A stretch of DNA of 64,000 nt from Cognatundibacterium aquatile (GCF_014699135.1 NZ_JACOFT010000003.1:620001-684000), one strand, 5' to 3'; shown: positions 25,844 to 36,315, counted from the stretch's first letter. The notes: generated by a model from the letters alone, not told the origin. A program made the numbers and translations.

Positions 25844-25914
25844 TTGCTCTGCCGCTGAGGGCAGGGGCGCTGTTGATGTTGTTTACACGTTCAAAGCTTC
25901 GTATTTACCCATTT

Positions 25915-25998
25915 ATATACTCCCGGGAGTATATTTCAGAGCCCTTATTTCCTGCGGGGATAAAGGCGAAAATATAAAAAACAGGGGGGAGTATATTT
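25915..25998. repeat. palindromic intergenic element, copy B (about 84 bp)
   Basis: It begins with a perfect 20-bp palindrome ATATACTCCCGGGAGTATAT (25915-25934) and ends with GGGAGTATATTT (25987-25998), in the same orientation as the right half of the palindrome. GTATATTTCAGAGCCC next to the palindrome resembles GTATTTTCAGACC in copy A. Copies A and C lie at 7212-7292 and 37938-38017. It fills the gap downstream of dut. Confidence 0.65.
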
Positions 25999-26017
25999 AT
26001 TTCTGGCGTCGTGTTGC

Positions 26018-26467
26018 TTAATGTTTGCCGGTACTGCCAAAACCGCCGTCACCGCGTTCGCTGCCGCCAAACTCTTCCACGATGTTAAATCCAACCTGCA
26101 CCACCGGAACGATAATTAATTGCGCCAGCCTATCCATAGGATTCAACGTGAACGCACTGTGTCCACGATTCCAGGTCGAGATCATCAACTGACCTTGGTA
26201 ATCAGAGTCAATCAATCCCACCAGATTTCCCAGTACGATGCCATTTTTATGGCCCATGCCGCTACGTGGCAGAATCATTGCGGCATAAGCCGGGTCCGCG
26301 ATATGGATCGCCAGCCCGGTCGGAATCAATACTGTTTCACCCGGTTGTATCGTGACAGACTCGTCCAGGCAGGCGCGTAAGTCCAGCCCCGCGCTGCCCG
26401 GTGTGCCATAACTTGGCAGCAAGTCTTTCATGCGTGGATCAAGAATTTTGAGATCGATATTTTTCAT
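26018..26467 (-). CDS. dut: deoxyuridine 5'-triphosphate nucleotidohydrolase
   Basis: A 149-residue trimeric dUTPase that splits dUTP to dUMP and pyrophosphate, keeping uracil out of DNA and feeding dTMP synthesis. The five family motifs are present: [43 protein letters not shown], and the Gly-rich C-terminal GGFGSTGKH that closes over the active site. Length matches E. coli Dut (151). It is the last gene of the ribF-ileS-lspA-coaBC-dut run and lies 47 nt after coaBC. No terminator hairpin was found directly downstream; repeat copy B is there instead. Confidence 0.96.
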   Translation of the reverse strand: MKNIDLKILDPRMKDLLPSYGTPGSAGLDLRACLDESVTIQPGETVLIPTGLAIHIADPAYAAMILPRSGMGHKNGIVLGNLVGLIDSDYQGQLMISTWNRGHSAFTLNPMDRLAQLIIVPVVQVGFNIVEEFGGSERGDGGFGSTGKH

Positions 26468-26514
26468 AAAAACTCAGAAAAAGAAAATGTAAGTAAGGCG
26501 AACAGTTTGTTCAA

Positions 26515-27723
26515 TTAATGTGGCAAGCGTCGCGCGATTTCAGCCAACAATTGAATTGCCAGCGTTTGCTTGTCAGCACGTGGCAGCGCGGTGTGTCCGT
26601 GCTCGTCAAATAAGACGAGTTCATTGTCGTCTCTGCCGAACGTGTGGTGACCGATGTTGCCTACCAACAGCGGTATATTTTTCTTGATACGTTTCGCGGC
26701 ACCGTATTCCAGCAGATTTTCTGACTCCGCTGCAAAGCCGACGCAGTAAGGCGCGCCGGGCATCGCGGCAACGGTGGCCAGAATGTCCGGGTTTTGTGCA
26801 AACACCAGTTGTGGCGTGTCATCGTGCTGCGTTTTTTTCAGTTTGTGCTCACTTGCATTGGCAACTCGCCAATCGGCCACGGCCGCGACGGCAACAAAAA
26901 TATCCTGCTTGTGTTGTGCGAGGCTTTTCAGCACGGCATCATGCATTTGCAGCGCGGTCTGTACGTGGATGCGGCGCACGCCATGCGGCGCTTCGAGAGC
27001 GGTCGGGCCTGATATCAAGGTCACATGTGCGCCGGCTTCCCAAGCGGCAAGTGCAATCGCGTAACCCATTTTTCCGGAAGATAAATTGGTGATGCCACGC
27101 ACCGGGTCGATAGGTTCGAAGGTTGGGCCTGCTGTGATGAGCAGGTGCTTACCAGCCAGTATTTTCGGCTGGAATGCCGCGATGATTTCCGTGAGTAATT
27201 GCTCAGGCTCCAGCATGCGTCCCATGCCGGTCTCGCCACAAGCCTGGTCGCCTGCAGCGGGCCCCAGAACCTGTATGCCGTCCTCTTCAATCTGAGCGAC
27301 GTTACGTTGTGTCGCCGCGTTTTGCCACATCTCGACATTCATTGCCGGGGCGATCAGTAAAGGAACGTGACGAGGCCGGGCTATGCACAGCGTGGACAGC
27401 AAATCGTCACACGCACCATGGGCGAGCTTGAACATGAAATCGGTGCTGCAGGGGGCAATGATGATCGCGTCGGCATCGCGCGTCAGATCAATATGCGGCA
27501 TATTGTTATGAATGCGCGCATCCCACTGATCGGTAAACACGGTATTGCCTGACAAGGCTTGCATCGTCACAGGTGTGATGAACTGTGTTGCGGCCTGCGT
27601 CATCACGACTTGTACATGAGCGCCTGCTTTACCTAATGCCCTTGTTAATTCAGCGACCTTGTAGCAGGCGACGCCACCGGTCATGCCAAGCACAATTTTT
27701 TTTCCAGCCAGTCGCAGACCCAT
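26515..27723 (-). CDS. coaBC: phosphopantothenoylcysteine decarboxylase/synthetase
   Basis: A bifunctional coenzyme A biosynthesis enzyme of 402 residues. The N-terminal CoaC flavoprotein half has MPHIDLTRDAD (catalytic His), APAMNVEMWQN and the Cys of GDQACGETGMGRM. The C-terminal CoaB half (from about residue 190) has ITAGPTFEPIDPVRGITN and the SSGKMGYAIA strand. ATG at 27723 is chosen: AAGGAG lies 8 nt upstream, while the GTG at 27732 overlaps that site. The start is 12 nt after the lspA stop, so they are co-transcribed. The enzyme ligates cysteine to 4'-phosphopantothenate using CTP, then decarboxylates the product. Confidence 0.95.
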   Translation of the reverse strand: MGLRLAGKKIVLGMTGGVACYKVAELTRALGKAGAHVQVVMTQAATQFITPVTMQALSGNTVFTDQWDARIHNNMPHIDLTRDADAIIIAPCSTDFMFKLAHGACDDLLSTLCIARPRHVPLLIAPAMNVEMWQNAATQRNVAQIEEDGIQVLGPAAGDQACGETGMGRMLEPEQLLTEIIAAFQPKILAGKHLLITAGPTFEPIDPVRGITNLSSGKMGYAIALAAWEAGAHVTLISGPTALEAPHGVRRIHVQTALQMHDAVLKSLAQHKQDIFVAVAAVADWRVANASEHKLKKTQHDDTPQLVFAQNPDILATVAAMPGAPYCVGFAAESENLLEYGAAKRIKKNIPLLVGNIGHHTFGRDDNELVLFDEHGHTALPRADKQTLAIQLLAEIARRLPH

Positions 27724-27735
27724 GTTCAGCACTCC

Positions 27736-28254
27736 TTATTTTTTGACGCGACGCAATTCATCCAGAATGAACAGGGCTGCGCCGACCACAATCGCACTAT
27801 CGGCGATATTGAAAGCCGGAAAGTGATAAATCTCTTTGTAATGGAAATCCAGAAAATCAATCACATGACCATACAACAGGCGGTCAATCACATTTCCCAG
27901 CGCACCACCCATAATCATCGCCAGTGCTGAGCAAAACAGCTTTTGCGTCGAGTGACGCTTCAGAAGGTAAGTAATGTACGCCGCTGCAATCAGCCCTATC
28001 GCGGTAAAGAAATAGCGCTGCCAACCAGATTCCGCAGCCAGAAAGCTGAATGCCGCGCCTTTGTTATACACCAGCGTCAGATTAAAAAAAGAGGTAATGC
28101 TCAGCGATTCAGCATAGGCGAATAATTTGGTGATGGTGATTTTACTGACCTGATCAAACAGAATAATGATCGTCGCCAGACCCAGCCAGGGTATCAGGGA
28201 GGAACCTGAAGTAGTTGAACCAGCAGAGAAATTCGAACGTTTTTTGGTAGCCAT
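27736..28254 (-). CDS. lspA: lipoprotein signal peptidase (SPase II)
   Basis: A 172-residue inner-membrane aspartic protease that removes signal peptides from prolipoproteins. Four TM segments are visible. The catalytic aspartates are in [11 protein letters not shown] and FNIADSAI, and the conserved [11 protein letters not shown] block is present. The length fits the family (about 165). The N-terminus has an unusually long soluble Ser/Thr-rich lead (about 18 residues) before TM1. It follows ileS after a 193-nt gap that holds a MITE-like repeat, so it may rely on a promoter in or near that repeat. Confidence 0.95.
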   Translation of the reverse strand: MATKKRSNFSAGSTTSGSSLIPWLGLATIIILFDQVSKITITKLFAYAESLSITSFFNLTLVYNKGAAFSFLAAESGWQRYFFTAIGLIAAAYITYLLKRHSTQKLFCSALAMIMGGALGNVIDRLLYGHVIDFLDFHYKEIYHFPAFNIADSAIVVGAALFILDELRRVKK

Positions 28255-28332
28255 GGATAGTCTGAAAAGAAGAGAATGGGCGTAACCTTACCTGAAAGCA
28301 GGCGATGTCAGAAAGTTAAAGCAGTTTCATTT

Positions 28333-28387
28333 GCTGACTTACGCAACATCGCCATCATGCCTCGCCGGAACAATTTTGCGTCTGTGC
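28333..28387. repeat. MITE-like repeat, copy 1 (short)
   Basis: A short element with ends CTTACGCAA (left) and TTTTGCGT (right, inverse), containing CGCCAT and ACAATTTTGCGT blocks also seen at 55710-55809. It lies in the ileS-lspA gap. Just to its right AAACAAG/CTTGTTT with an inner GCAGA/TCTGC pair could be a weak terminator for ileS. Confidence 0.45.
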
Positions 28388-28447
28388 TTCATTTAAACAA
28401 GACGGGCAGATGATGTTCTGCTCCACCTTGTTTATCTGTATTGAAAA

Positions 28448-31312
28448 TTACGCGAAACGACGCGTTTCACCCGCACCAAACAAATTGCTGACGCAGCGGC
28501 CACACAAGCCTGTGTGCTCGGTATGGCTGCCAACGTCTGCACGATAATGCCAGCAGCGCTCGCATTTTTCATATTTGGATGGCGTCACGACGACGGCTTC
28601 TTCCGCCTCTGTCGCGACTTGCTCAACTGTGGCAGCAGAGGTGATCAGCGTAAATTTCAAATCGTCTGCCAGACTGCTCAGCACCGCAAATTTGTCTCCT
28701 GCAGCTTTGATTGCGACTTCTGCTTGCAGTGATGAGCCGATCGCACCAGATACACGTACTTCTTCCAGTTGTTTGGTCACATCCGTACGCACTGCACGCA
28801 AGGTATTGAATTTGCCGAGCAAGGTTGCAGCATCGGCGATTTCCGGTAACTGGTAATAGGTTTGTGTGAAGATGGTTTCGTCGCTGTCTTTGTAGGCATC
28901 GGCTGCGGCAAAGAATTGCCATGCTTCTTCCGCAGTGAACGACAGCATCGGTGCCATCAGACGCAGCAACGATTGCGTGATATGCCAGATCGCTGTCTGT
29001 GCCGAACGACGCGCATGCGACGTTGTACCGCTGGTGTACAGACGATCTTTCAGAATATCGAGGTAGAAACCACCGAGATCTTCCGAGCAGAATGACTGCA
29101 ATTTGCTGACCACAGGGTGGAATTCAAACGCATCAAAATGCGCCAGGATATCTTTCTGCAACGCTGCCATATTGGCGATTGAGTAGCGGTCGATTTCCAG
29201 CAGCTCATTGATCGCGACCGCATCTTTTGCCGCATCAAAATCCGACGTATTCGCCAGCAAGAAGCGTAAGGTATTGCGGATGCGGCGATAGGCTTCCGTC
29301 ACACGTTTCAGGATTTCGTCAGAGATAGATAATTCACCTGAATAATCAGACGATGCGACCCACAGGCGCAAGATGTCTGCGCCGAGTGTGTCGGATATTT
29401 TTTGCGGTGCTAAAGTATTGCCCAAAGATTTGGACATTTTTTTACCTTCGCCATCGACAGTAAAACCGTGTGTCAGCAAGGCTTTGTAAGGCGCACGTCC
29501 ATCCAGCATGGATGCAGTCAACAGCGAGGAGTGAAACCAGCCGCGATGCTGATCAGAGCCTTCGAGGTACAGGTCAGCAGGGAACTGTAGTTGTTGTTTG
29601 TGTGAACCACGTAAGACAGTCTGATGTGTTACGCCGGAATCAAACCAGACATCCAGCGTGTCGCGGTTTTTCACGTACATATCTGCTTCATCGCCAAGCA
29701 AATCCGCGACTTCGATTTTTTGCCAGGCTTCGATACCTTCTTTTTCCATGCGCAGAGCGATCTGTTCCAGCAATTCTGGCGTGCGTGGATGCAACTGGCC
29801 GGTTTCCTTATGCAGGAAGAACGCCATCGGTACGCCCCATTGACGCTGACGTGACAAGGTCCAGTCAGGGCGGTTGGCGATCATGCCATGCAAACGTGCC
29901 TTACCCCACGCGGGGAAGAATGCTGTTTCATCGATGGCTTTCAATGCAGTCTGACGCAGACTGTCGCCACCCGCTGTGGGCGTATTGTCCATGCTGGCAA
30001 ACCACTGGGAAGTGGCACGATAGATGATCGGCGTTTTATGACGCCAGCAATGCATGTAGCTATGGTCAAACATTTTCAGCGAGAACAATGTACCCGCTTC
30101 TTTCAGTTTTTCGCAGATAGGCTTGGACGCTTCCCAGATTGTCATACCAGCGAAGAAAGGCAGGCTGGACGCGAATCTGCCATCACCCATGACAGGGGCG
30201 ATGATGTCGTCGTCTTTCATGCCATGCGCTTTGCATGACTGGAAATCTTCTATACCGTAGGCTGGTGCAGAGTGAACCACGCCGGTACCGGTTTCGGTAC
30301 TGACGTAATCACCCAGATAGACCGGAGAGAAACGGTCATAGCCCGCATCCATTGCCGCCAGCGGATGTTTAAATTTAATTTCGGATAAATCTGCACCCAG
30401 ACAGGTGGCGATGATTTCGCCAGTCAGTCCGTAGTTAGTCAGGCAGGCTTCGACCAGGTCTTTTGCCAGTATCAGCAGGATGTCTTCACCGTCGCGCTGG
30501 GTCTTGACCAGTGCGTAAGTGATTTCAGGATGCATGTTCAATGCCTGATTCGACGGGATGGTCCACGGCGTTGTGGTCCAGATCACGCAATAGCCTTTAT
30601 CCAGTGGCAGCTTATCCAGTTTGAAGGCCGCAGCCAGTTTGTTGTGTTCCGCAAACGGGAAACCGACATCGATGGATGGATCGCGTTTGTTTTCGTATTC
30701 GACTTCAGCTTCAGCCAGTGCAGAGCCGCAGTCAAAACACCAGTTGACTGGCTTCAGGCCGCGATAGACATAGCCTTTTTCCAGTAATTTGCCGAGTGCA
30801 CGCAATTCATCGGCTTCATTGCCGAATGCCATAGTCTTGTAGGGATTATCCCATTCACCCAGAACGCCCAGACGGATAAAGCCGGCTTTTTGTTTTTCTA
30901 TCTGTTCATTCGCATACGCGCGCGCTTTGGCATGCACTTCGGCCACTGGCAGGTTTTTGCCAAACAGCTTTTCGACCTGAATTTCAATCGGCATACCGTG
31001 GCAATCCCAGCCAGGTACATACGGTGCATCAAAGCCAGCCATAGTGCGGGCTTTGATGATCATGTCTTTCAATATCTTGTTGACAGCATGACCCAGATGG
31101 ATATCGCCATTGGCGTATGGTGGGCCGTCATGCAGGATGAATTTTGGACGACCGGCAGCAGCCTTGCGCACACGTTCATAAATTTTTTTGTCCTGCCATT
31201 CCTTGACCCATTTAGGTTCGCGTTTGGCGAGGTCGCCACGCATAGGGAAGGCGGTTTCGGTCATGTTGACCGGATATTTATTGGCAGATTTAGCCGCTTT
31301 GTTTTCAGACAT
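28448..31312 (-). CDS. ileS: isoleucyl-tRNA synthetase
   Basis: A 954-residue class I aminoacyl-tRNA synthetase. The HIGH signature reads [17 protein letters not shown] and the KMSKS loop is KKMSKSLGN. The CP1 editing domain ([15 protein letters not shown] and [12 protein letters not shown]) is intact, and the C-terminal zinc-binding domain has KCERCWHYR and LCGRCVSN. Length is typical of bacterial IleS type 1 (about 940). It lies 52 nt after ribF, the conserved ribF-ileS-lspA order. It charges tRNA-Ile and removes mischarged valine. Confidence 0.97.
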   Translation of the reverse strand: MSENKAAKSANKYPVNMTETAFPMRGDLAKREPKWVKEWQDKKIYERVRKAAAGRPKFILHDGPPYANGDIHLGHAVNKILKDMIIKARTMAGFDAPYVPGWDCHGMPIEIQVEKLFGKNLPVAEVHAKARAYANEQIEKQKAGFIRLGVLGEWDNPYKTMAFGNEADELRALGKLLEKGYVYRGLKPVNWCFDCGSALAEAEVEYENKRDPSIDVGFPFAEHNKLAAAFKLDKLPLDKGYCVIWTTTPWTIPSNQALNMHPEITYALVKTQRDGEDILLILAKDLVEACLTNYGLTGEIIATCLGADLSEIKFKHPLAAMDAGYDRFSPVYLGDYVSTETGTGVVHSAPAYGIEDFQSCKAHGMKDDDIIAPVMGDGRFASSLPFFAGMTIWEASKPICEKLKEAGTLFSLKMFDHSYMHCWRHKTPIIYRATSQWFASMDNTPTAGGDSLRQTALKAIDETAFFPAWGKARLHGMIANRPDWTLSRQRQWGVPMAFFLHKETGQLHPRTPELLEQIALRMEKEGIEAWQKIEVADLLGDEADMYVKNRDTLDVWFDSGVTHQTVLRGSHKQQLQFPADLYLEGSDQHRGWFHSSLLTASMLDGRAPYKALLTHGFTVDGEGKKMSKSLGNTLAPQKISDTLGADILRLWVASSDYSGELSISDEILKRVTEAYRRIRNTLRFLLANTSDFDAAKDAVAINELLEIDRYSIANMAALQKDILAHFDAFEFHPVVSKLQSFCSEDLGGFYLDILKDRLYTSGTTSHARRSAQTAIWHITQSLLRLMAPMLSFTAEEAWQFFAAADAYKDSDETIFTQTYYQLPEIADAATLLGKFNTLRAVRTDVTKQLEEVRVSGAIGSSLQAEVAIKAAGDKFAVLSSLADDLKFTLITSAATVEQVATEAEEAVVVTPSKYEKCERCWHYRADVGSHTEHTGLCGRCVSNLFGAGETRRFA

Positions 31313-31364
31313 GATGAATTTTCTTGTAAAGAGAGAGGAAGAAGAAAAGCCGTACGGTGTTTCT

Positions 31365-32345
31365 TCAAATTCGGTCAGTAGCGTTACTGGCGGGGATGCG
31401 TGTCGTTACTCCGAAATAAGAACGCGCCTGATCGGCGTCACGCTGAATCGCGGCTGTCAGTGTTTCCAGATCGCTATATTTCTCTTCGTCACGCAGTTTC
31501 TGTAAAAACTCGATCTGTACGATGTTGCCGTAAGCATTGCCGCTGTAGTCGAACACATGCGTTTCCAACAGCACGCGACCACTATCATCCACGGTAGGGC
31601 GCACGCCCAGACTGGCGACGGCAGGCAGCGGCTGAGCGGCGAGGCCATGTACCTGCACAATAAAAATACCGGTCAGGGCAGGGCGATGATGCGCGATGCG
31701 TAAATTCAGCGTCGGAAAACCAATCGTACGACCCAGTTTTTGCCCGTGTATCACATGACCAGAAATACGGTAAGGGTGGCCAAGCAATGCCTGGGCTTCG
31801 TCAAAGTCACCTTGCACTAACGCGGCGCGAACGGCCGAGGAGGAGATTCTGACGCCTTTATTTTGCACCGAAGCTAAAGTCACGACCTCAAAGCCGTGGA
31901 CTTTACCAGCAGCTTCCAGCATTGCGATACTGCCGGCGCGTTTGGCACCGAAGCAGAAATCTTCACCCACCATCAGCCATTTCACATGCAAACCTTCGAC
32001 CAGCACTTTTTCTATAAAGTCCTGCGGCGACAGCGAGGCAAAATGGGCATTGAAATGTTCGACGATCACGCGATCGACATTGGCGTTTTGCAGCGAAGTC
32101 AGGTTGTCACGCAGATTGGCAATTCGTGCAGGTGCTTTCGATAAATCGCCAGCCAGTTTGGCAAAGAATGCGCGGGGATGTGGTTCAAACGTCATCACTG
32201 CAGCCTCGATACCGAGACGGTTAGCGGCGTCGCGCAGGTGGGCGAGCAAAGTCTGATGACCAAGATGCACCCCATCAAAGTTGCCTATCGCCAATGCACA
32301 AGCGGCACGGGAGGCTGCATTCGGAAGTCCGCGAAATACCTTCAT
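31365..32345 (-). CDS. ribF: bifunctional riboflavin kinase/FAD synthetase
   Basis: A 326-residue enzyme making FMN and FAD. The N-terminal FAD synthetase half has [15 protein letters not shown] and a later [12 protein letters not shown]; the C-terminal riboflavin kinase half starts near residue 190 with [11 protein letters not shown] and has [14 protein letters not shown] at 32345 gives the usual start MKVFRGL; the frame runs 32 codons further upstream, but that part is translated intron RNA. No good ribosome binding site precedes the ATG. The 3' end of a group II intron lies about 20 nt upstream, so the leader and probably the promoter of ribF have been split by the intron. It is the first gene of ribF-ileS-lspA-coaBC-dut. 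Confidence 0.94.
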   Translation of the reverse strand: MKVFRGLPNAASRAACALAIGNFDGVHLGHQTLLAHLRDAANRLGIEAAVMTFEPHPRAFFAKLAGDLSKAPARIANLRDNLTSLQNANVDRVIVEHFNAHFASLSPQDFIEKVLVEGLHVKWLMVGEDFCFGAKRAGSIAMLEAAGKVHGFEVVTLASVQNKGVRISSSAVRAALVQGDFDEAQALLGHPYRISGHVIHGQKLGRTIGFPTLNLRIAHHRPALTGIFIVQVHGLAAQPLPAVASLGVRPTVDDSGRVLLETHVFDYSGNAYGNIVQIEFLQKLRDEEKYSDLETLTAAIQRDADQARSYFGVTTRIPASNATDRI

Positions 32346-32404
32346 TGTGTCCAGAAAACTGCTGGTAGGGTAGGAACAGGTCATTGCTGACCCATTCCCC
32401 CCTA

Positions 32405-32439
32405 AGAACCGTGCTTGCGAGTTTCCCCGCACACGGCTC
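32405..32439 (-). ncRNA. group II intron domain V
   Basis: On the minus strand GAGCCGTG..GCACGGTTC forms the compact catalytic hairpin with an AC bulge-type middle and a GAAA-type tetraloop, the most conserved part of group II introns. An AGGGGGGAA..TTCCTACCC domain VI helix follows. Confidence 0.82.
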
Positions 32440-32481
32440 AAGCCTATAACAATACTTCTAAAAAGAAGTAACCATTTTTTT

Positions 32482-34179
32482 TCAAAGCCCCCAAGTGGGA
32501 GCCGGCTTTATTACTTTCAAACCAGTGCTATGTACTTGGGCGTGACAATTGGGGTGCAATAGTACCCGATTTCCCAAAGCATCAGAACCTCCATGCACAC
32601 GATATTCAATGTGATGGTCATGCCAGCCTGTTGTCTTGGTCATCTTGCAACTGCATATTGCACAAAGTCCTTTCTGATCAATGTACATCCGAATAAATTG
32701 CTTACGATGCCGCATGTTTTCCAACATGCGTTCCTGTTGCAATTGTTCGCCATACATTTCCCATTCAGGGTCAAACGGGTTATACGCCCCTTTGATTTTC
32801 TTGTGCCGCTTAATTGCTGTCCCGGATAACTGGTACAGTTCTGTCAGCGTTGTTTCCCCTTTTTCGTTCGCTACAGGTACTGCGAACACCCAATTTCGTT
32901 CGCCAGTGGTGTGGAAATACTTCTTCCGTATCCACTCACCGTTTTTATTTGGATGTCGTCGTGCCGCCCACCGCCAGATCGCCTTGAAAATCAGGCTATC
33001 CATTCGGTTGTACGTCGCTTTGGCTACTACCGGACTGTGATACTGCGCCCAGCCTCGTAGAATCCGGTTCAACATTTGGATTAACTCCCCCTGTTTTACC
33101 GTCTTATGTTGACTGATGATTTCCTTGGCCTTGCGATAAAACGTTTGCACGTTTTTCTTACTTGGTTTGATGAGCAGTTTTTCCTGATACTTACGGAAAT
33201 TCCACCCTAGAAAATCAAAGCCTTCGTCAATATGAACAATATGCGTTTTGGTTTCTGATAACTGCAATCCTCTGACTGCAAGGAATGACTGTATCCAAGG
33301 TTTAACTTCCCTCTCTAAGACATCTTTAGAGGCACCTGTTATCACAAAGTCGTCAGCATATCGAACTACATTCACTTTTAGCTTACGTGCTTTAGTCTGA
33401 CCTAAGAAATCAATCAAGCCAGATTCCAACCCGTTTAGTGTCACATTTGCCAAAGTAGGGGAAATGATTCCCCCTTGCGGCGTACCGGCTTCCGTCTCCT
33501 GAAACTGCCCTTGATAAACTAGGCCAGATTTCAACCATTTCCGCAGAATTGAATGCTCCATAGGAACATTTTTAATCAGCCAGTCATGGTTGATGTTATC
33601 AAAACAGCCTGCTATATCTGCTTCCAATATCCATTGAGCCGAAGCTTTCTTGGATAAATTGACAAATAGTTGAGACATCGCATCTGCTGTTGATCGATTG
33701 CTCCGAAATCCATAAGAATTCGGGTCACTCGTCGACTCAGACACGGGTTCCAACGCCAACAAAAATAAAGCCTGCATAGCCCGATCGCGCATAGTGGGTA
33801 TCCCTAAGGGGCGTTTTTTCCCATTCGCTTTCGGTATATAGATTCTCCGCAAAGGCAGAGGTCTATATCCACGCGGCTTCATCCTGTTAACTGCCAACCA
33901 TTTCGTTTCAGGTGACTCCCATAGCTCACCATCTACACCCGCTGTACGTTTACCTTGATTCTCAGTAACACGTCTTACTGCTAATAACTTTGCAGAGAGC
34001 ATGCGGGTCAGCATTCGTTGCAGGGCTTTCACCTTGCGCCATTTGCCTTCCCGTGTAGCCTTCGCAATTCGGATCTGCATCCCTTTCACATTCCTCTCGA
34101 CCTGCCGCCAGTTAACGGCGTGCCAGTCTTGCGGTGCGTGAGAAAGCGCAGACACATCCATATGGATATGCACTCTCAT
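32482..34179 (-). CDS. ltrA: group II intron reverse transcriptase/maturase with HNH endonuclease
   Basis: A 565-residue multifunctional intron protein. Order: N-terminal RT0 region, RT core (about 80-330) with RPLGIPTMRDRAMQ, GTPQGGIISPTLAN and the catalytic VVRYADDFVITG; maturase domain X (about 350-450) with LLIKPSKKNVQTF and RGWAQYHSPVVAK; and a C-terminal HNH domain with CAICSCKMTKTTGWHDHHIEY, GGSDALGNRVLLHPNCH. All key residues are intact, so it should support splicing, reverse transcription and second-strand cleavage in retrohoming. The start at 34179 has AAGGAGG 8 nt upstream. An N-terminal MRVHIHMDVSALSH lead is normal for this class. It shares the strand of ribF. Confidence 0.93.
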   Translation of the reverse strand: MRVHIHMDVSALSHAPQDWHAVNWRQVERNVKGMQIRIAKATREGKWRKVKALQRMLTRMLSAKLLAVRRVTENQGKRTAGVDGELWESPETKWLAVNRMKPRGYRPLPLRRIYIPKANGKKRPLGIPTMRDRAMQALFLLALEPVSESTSDPNSYGFRSNRSTADAMSQLFVNLSKKASAQWILEADIAGCFDNINHDWLIKNVPMEHSILRKWLKSGLVYQGQFQETEAGTPQGGIISPTLANVTLNGLESGLIDFLGQTKARKLKVNVVRYADDFVITGASKDVLEREVKPWIQSFLAVRGLQLSETKTHIVHIDEGFDFLGWNFRKYQEKLLIKPSKKNVQTFYRKAKEIISQHKTVKQGELIQMLNRILRGWAQYHSPVVAKATYNRMDSLIFKAIWRWAARRHPNKNGEWIRKKYFHTTGERNWVFAVPVANEKGETTLTELYQLSGTAIKRHKKIKGAYNPFDPEWEMYGEQLQQERMLENMRHRKQFIRMYIDQKGLCAICSCKMTKTTGWHDHHIEYRVHGGSDALGNRVLLHPNCHAQVHSTGLKVIKPAPTWGL

Positions 34180-35015
34180 GCTGCTTTCCTCCTTGTAAAT
34201 TGAAAGATGACTTCAATTTCCCAAGTGGAAAACCATAACGCTCCTTGTGGGAGCGTCCATAGCTCCCACAAGTAAAAATATCCGTCCGGTGAGTATCATA
34301 TTAATAGTGCTTGATACCCATCCTTTATCCCATCCAAGATAAAGGGTTGGTCAGCCGTCTTGCGACGATAGACCAGATAGAAGTCTGCACCCTTTCAGGT
34401 CGGGACAAATCTTGAATCCCTATCCGAACCGTTACAGCCCGGCATTCGCTTTCTCTATCCTCCCATGCCCGCTCCTCCAACAGTTTCCCTCACGGGTTAC
34501 CTGCCAATATCCGATATATTAATGGGGATATGGCGGAGAGTCGGGTTTTCCACGTTCCCTATTTGTCACACGACTGGGTTAGGGTTTGCCTCTTCTCCGG
34601 TGGTCTGATGACGACGTATTCCGAGCTTTGAGCGGAATAACCGACCACATACCTTTTGGTTAGTGCCTGACAGCAGTTTTGGCACTTCAATCTTTACGAA
34701 GTTTAATAGCAATTCACTTACATTACCCATACCAGCCAGCCTAGCCTCTCAACCTCGTCACTGCTCGAAGTTTCCATATGACTACCTCACGGCAGAAATA
34801 CGCCCATCGCTGGGGAGTACGTTGTCAGGGAAGCTTCACACGCTGCCGTTACCAGCCTCGCATGTTCCCGTAGACTACTATTAGTCGCATAACAGGTTCA
34901 CTACTCATCAGTTTTCAAATGATGAACCGAACAATGACAAATAGAGCTTTTGTCCCTTTACAGCTAATTCTCACACCGGTAAATTGGTGTCCAACTTCTA
35001 CGACTAAGGAATGCA
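34180..35015 (-). other. intron 5' RNA (domains I-III) and 5' exon junction
   Basis: This gene-free stretch is mostly the structured 5' RNA of the group II intron, up to about 34976, rich in short pairing segments. The last 40 nt (34977-35015) are the 5' exon and the upstream region of the small gene on the other strand, including its AAGGA ribosome binding site near 35007. Confidence 0.7.
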
Positions 35016-35315
35016 ATGACCATATATACAGACTTATCTCAGTTACCTAAAATTTCGACCGAAGAGTTAAAAACACTCGGGGCGACTTCAGGCACATTGA
35101 ATGTCAAAGTCATCGAAGTTGACGGTTATTACCTCCCCATGATTCACTACGCTCCACCAGAAGGTGAATTACAACTGCGCGGCTTCATCATTGACGGCGA
35201 AAACATATTGGCAACCGTAGAGCTAGCCGATGTAACTACTGCTCTAGAGGAAGTTCTTGGTGCACCAAACCTCCTATTGGACGTCGAAGTACCAGAAGGT
35301 ACAACAATGCACTAA
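35016..35315 (+). CDS. small acidic protein of unknown function
   Basis: A 99-residue acidic protein starting MTIYTDLSQLPKISTEELK. No family is recognised. It looks like a compact alpha/beta protein (NVKVIEVDGYYLPMIHY, LRGFIIDGENILATVEL, then an acidic end). There is no signal peptide or membrane segment. AAGGA lies 5-6 nt before the ATG, which supports real translation. It is AT-richer than the core genes, stands alone between the intron and other hypothetical genes, and is divergent from ribF; the intron is inserted in its upstream region on the opposite strand. A weak ATCAACC/GGTTGAT hairpin follows at 35327-35354. It is likely accessory DNA. Confidence 0.6.
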   Translation: MTIYTDLSQLPKISTEELKTLGATSGTLNVKVIEVDGYYLPMIHYAPPEGELQLRGFIIDGENILATVELADVTTALEEVLGAPNLLLDVEVPEGTTMH

Positions 35316-35586
35316 AACTACCTCTAATCAACCCTATAAATTACTTAGGTTGATCTTCCTACTCCCCTGAAAAAGTTAGGGAAATTTTATTTAAAAGAGT
35401 TATTTCTCTTTACACGGGGACAAAGTGTCGTGTCGCACCAAAGCGGTAGATTATAAATGCTTTCGCTCATAGCAGCCGTGTAAAACGCGAATTCCGGATG
35501 GATTCAGTGCGTTTCTGGGCGCTTTTCCCGCATTCATCGCACATTTTTGCCGCATTGGCACGGTCGTTTTTCGTTTGTGCTGAGGG

Positions 35587-36291
35587 TTATTGCGGCTTCC
35601 TGCCAGCACAGGTGAAGGAATCAAGCGCAATCTGATGCGTGATGATTGCCTGATTGGCACTCCCGCAAATGTTGTCTGCCTGTTGCTGTCGACCAGTATG
35701 TTCGAGCGCGGAGATTAAATGGCGGATATGGTCTGCGAATCGCTGTAGGCTGATTGTAATGAATTCGTCGCCGGTGTCGGGATGCTTTTGCGCGATTCTC
35801 ATTGAACCCAGATATACGTCTAATGCCAGCTCATACTTTTTCTGATAGTCGTCCAGATAGCTGGCGCAGATGAGCCATTTTTCTGCTTGGACCAGTTGCT
35901 CCCAAATCAGGTCGTGAACGCTGGCCGCCAGAGCCGGGTGGCTCTCGTGAATCCGGCAAAACGTGTCGAGTGCCGCGTCAGATTTTTCGATGTGACGACA
36001 AATCGCGAGGTAATCGTGGAAATCAGAAGCAATGCCCGTCGCCATGAATTTCTGCAGGCTTTGCTCGCAATACTGTTCCAATTTCAGTTGTGCTGGCGGA
36101 TAGTTTTTCCCCAGATCAGCCCACCCACTCAGACAAAACGAAAGCCTGACAGCGCTGAGCGCCGGATTCTCTTCCAATGCATGCTCAAAAAACTGCAGAT
36201 ATTTCTCTAACGCGAATGCCGGTTCCTGCCTTGCAACGGCGGCTTGCGCATCTCTCAGCCATTGTTCTGCTTGCGATGGAGGTGTGGGCAT
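35587..36291 (-). CDS. hypothetical helical repeat protein
   Basis: A 234-residue soluble protein with no signal peptide. It is almost entirely helical (AEQWLRDAQAAVARQEPAFA, LEKYLQFFEHALEENPAL, KWLICASYLDDYQKKYELAL), with a periodicity like TPR helices, but no clean TPR consensus. No function is assigned. ATG at 36291 is used; a TTG at 36306 is in the same frame, and neither has a strong ribosome binding site. It lies 24 nt downstream of the small zinc-ribbon gene on the same strand, so both may be one transcript. The last residues (CAGRKPQ) are followed by a gap holding only decayed coding-like sequence. Confidence 0.6.
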   Translation of the reverse strand: MPTPPSQAEQWLRDAQAAVARQEPAFALEKYLQFFEHALEENPALSAVRLSFCLSGWADLGKNYPPAQLKLEQYCEQSLQKFMATGIASDFHDYLAICRHIEKSDAALDTFCRIHESHPALAASVHDLIWEQLVQAEKWLICASYLDDYQKKYELALDVYLGSMRIAQKHPDTGDEFITISLQRFADHIRHLISALEHTGRQQQADNICGSANQAIITHQIALDSFTCAGRKPQ

Positions 36292-36315
36292 GACTGTTTT
36301 GTCCAATAAGTTATC

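Larger units (their letters stand above)
32365..34976 (-). mobile_element. group II intron (chloroplast-like class) with encoded maturase
   Basis: A complete-looking intron of about 2.6 kb read on the minus strand. The predicted 5' end is GTGTGAG at 34976, matching the GUGYG rule; about 800 nt of domains I-III follow, then the reverse transcriptase gene in domain IV, domain V at 32405-32439, and a domain VI hairpin with a 3' end in CCTAC at 32365 (or TTCCTAC at 32370). A possible EBS1, ACCGGAGAA (34593-34601, minus), pairs with 8 of 9 bases of the 5' exon end TTTACCGGT. It is inserted co-directionally in the ribF leader. Boundaries are predicted by motif, so a few bases of error are possible. 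Confidence 0.82.

Noticed and set aside
32346-32441. 32-residue N-terminal extension of ribF
   Set aside because: It would be translated from the intron's domain V/VI RNA and is not part of the protein family.
35451-35586. Possible zinc-ribbon remnant on the minus strand (two CxxCGK-like pieces in different frames)
   Set aside because: The two pieces are out of frame and too short; may be decayed sequence, but no gene can be defended.
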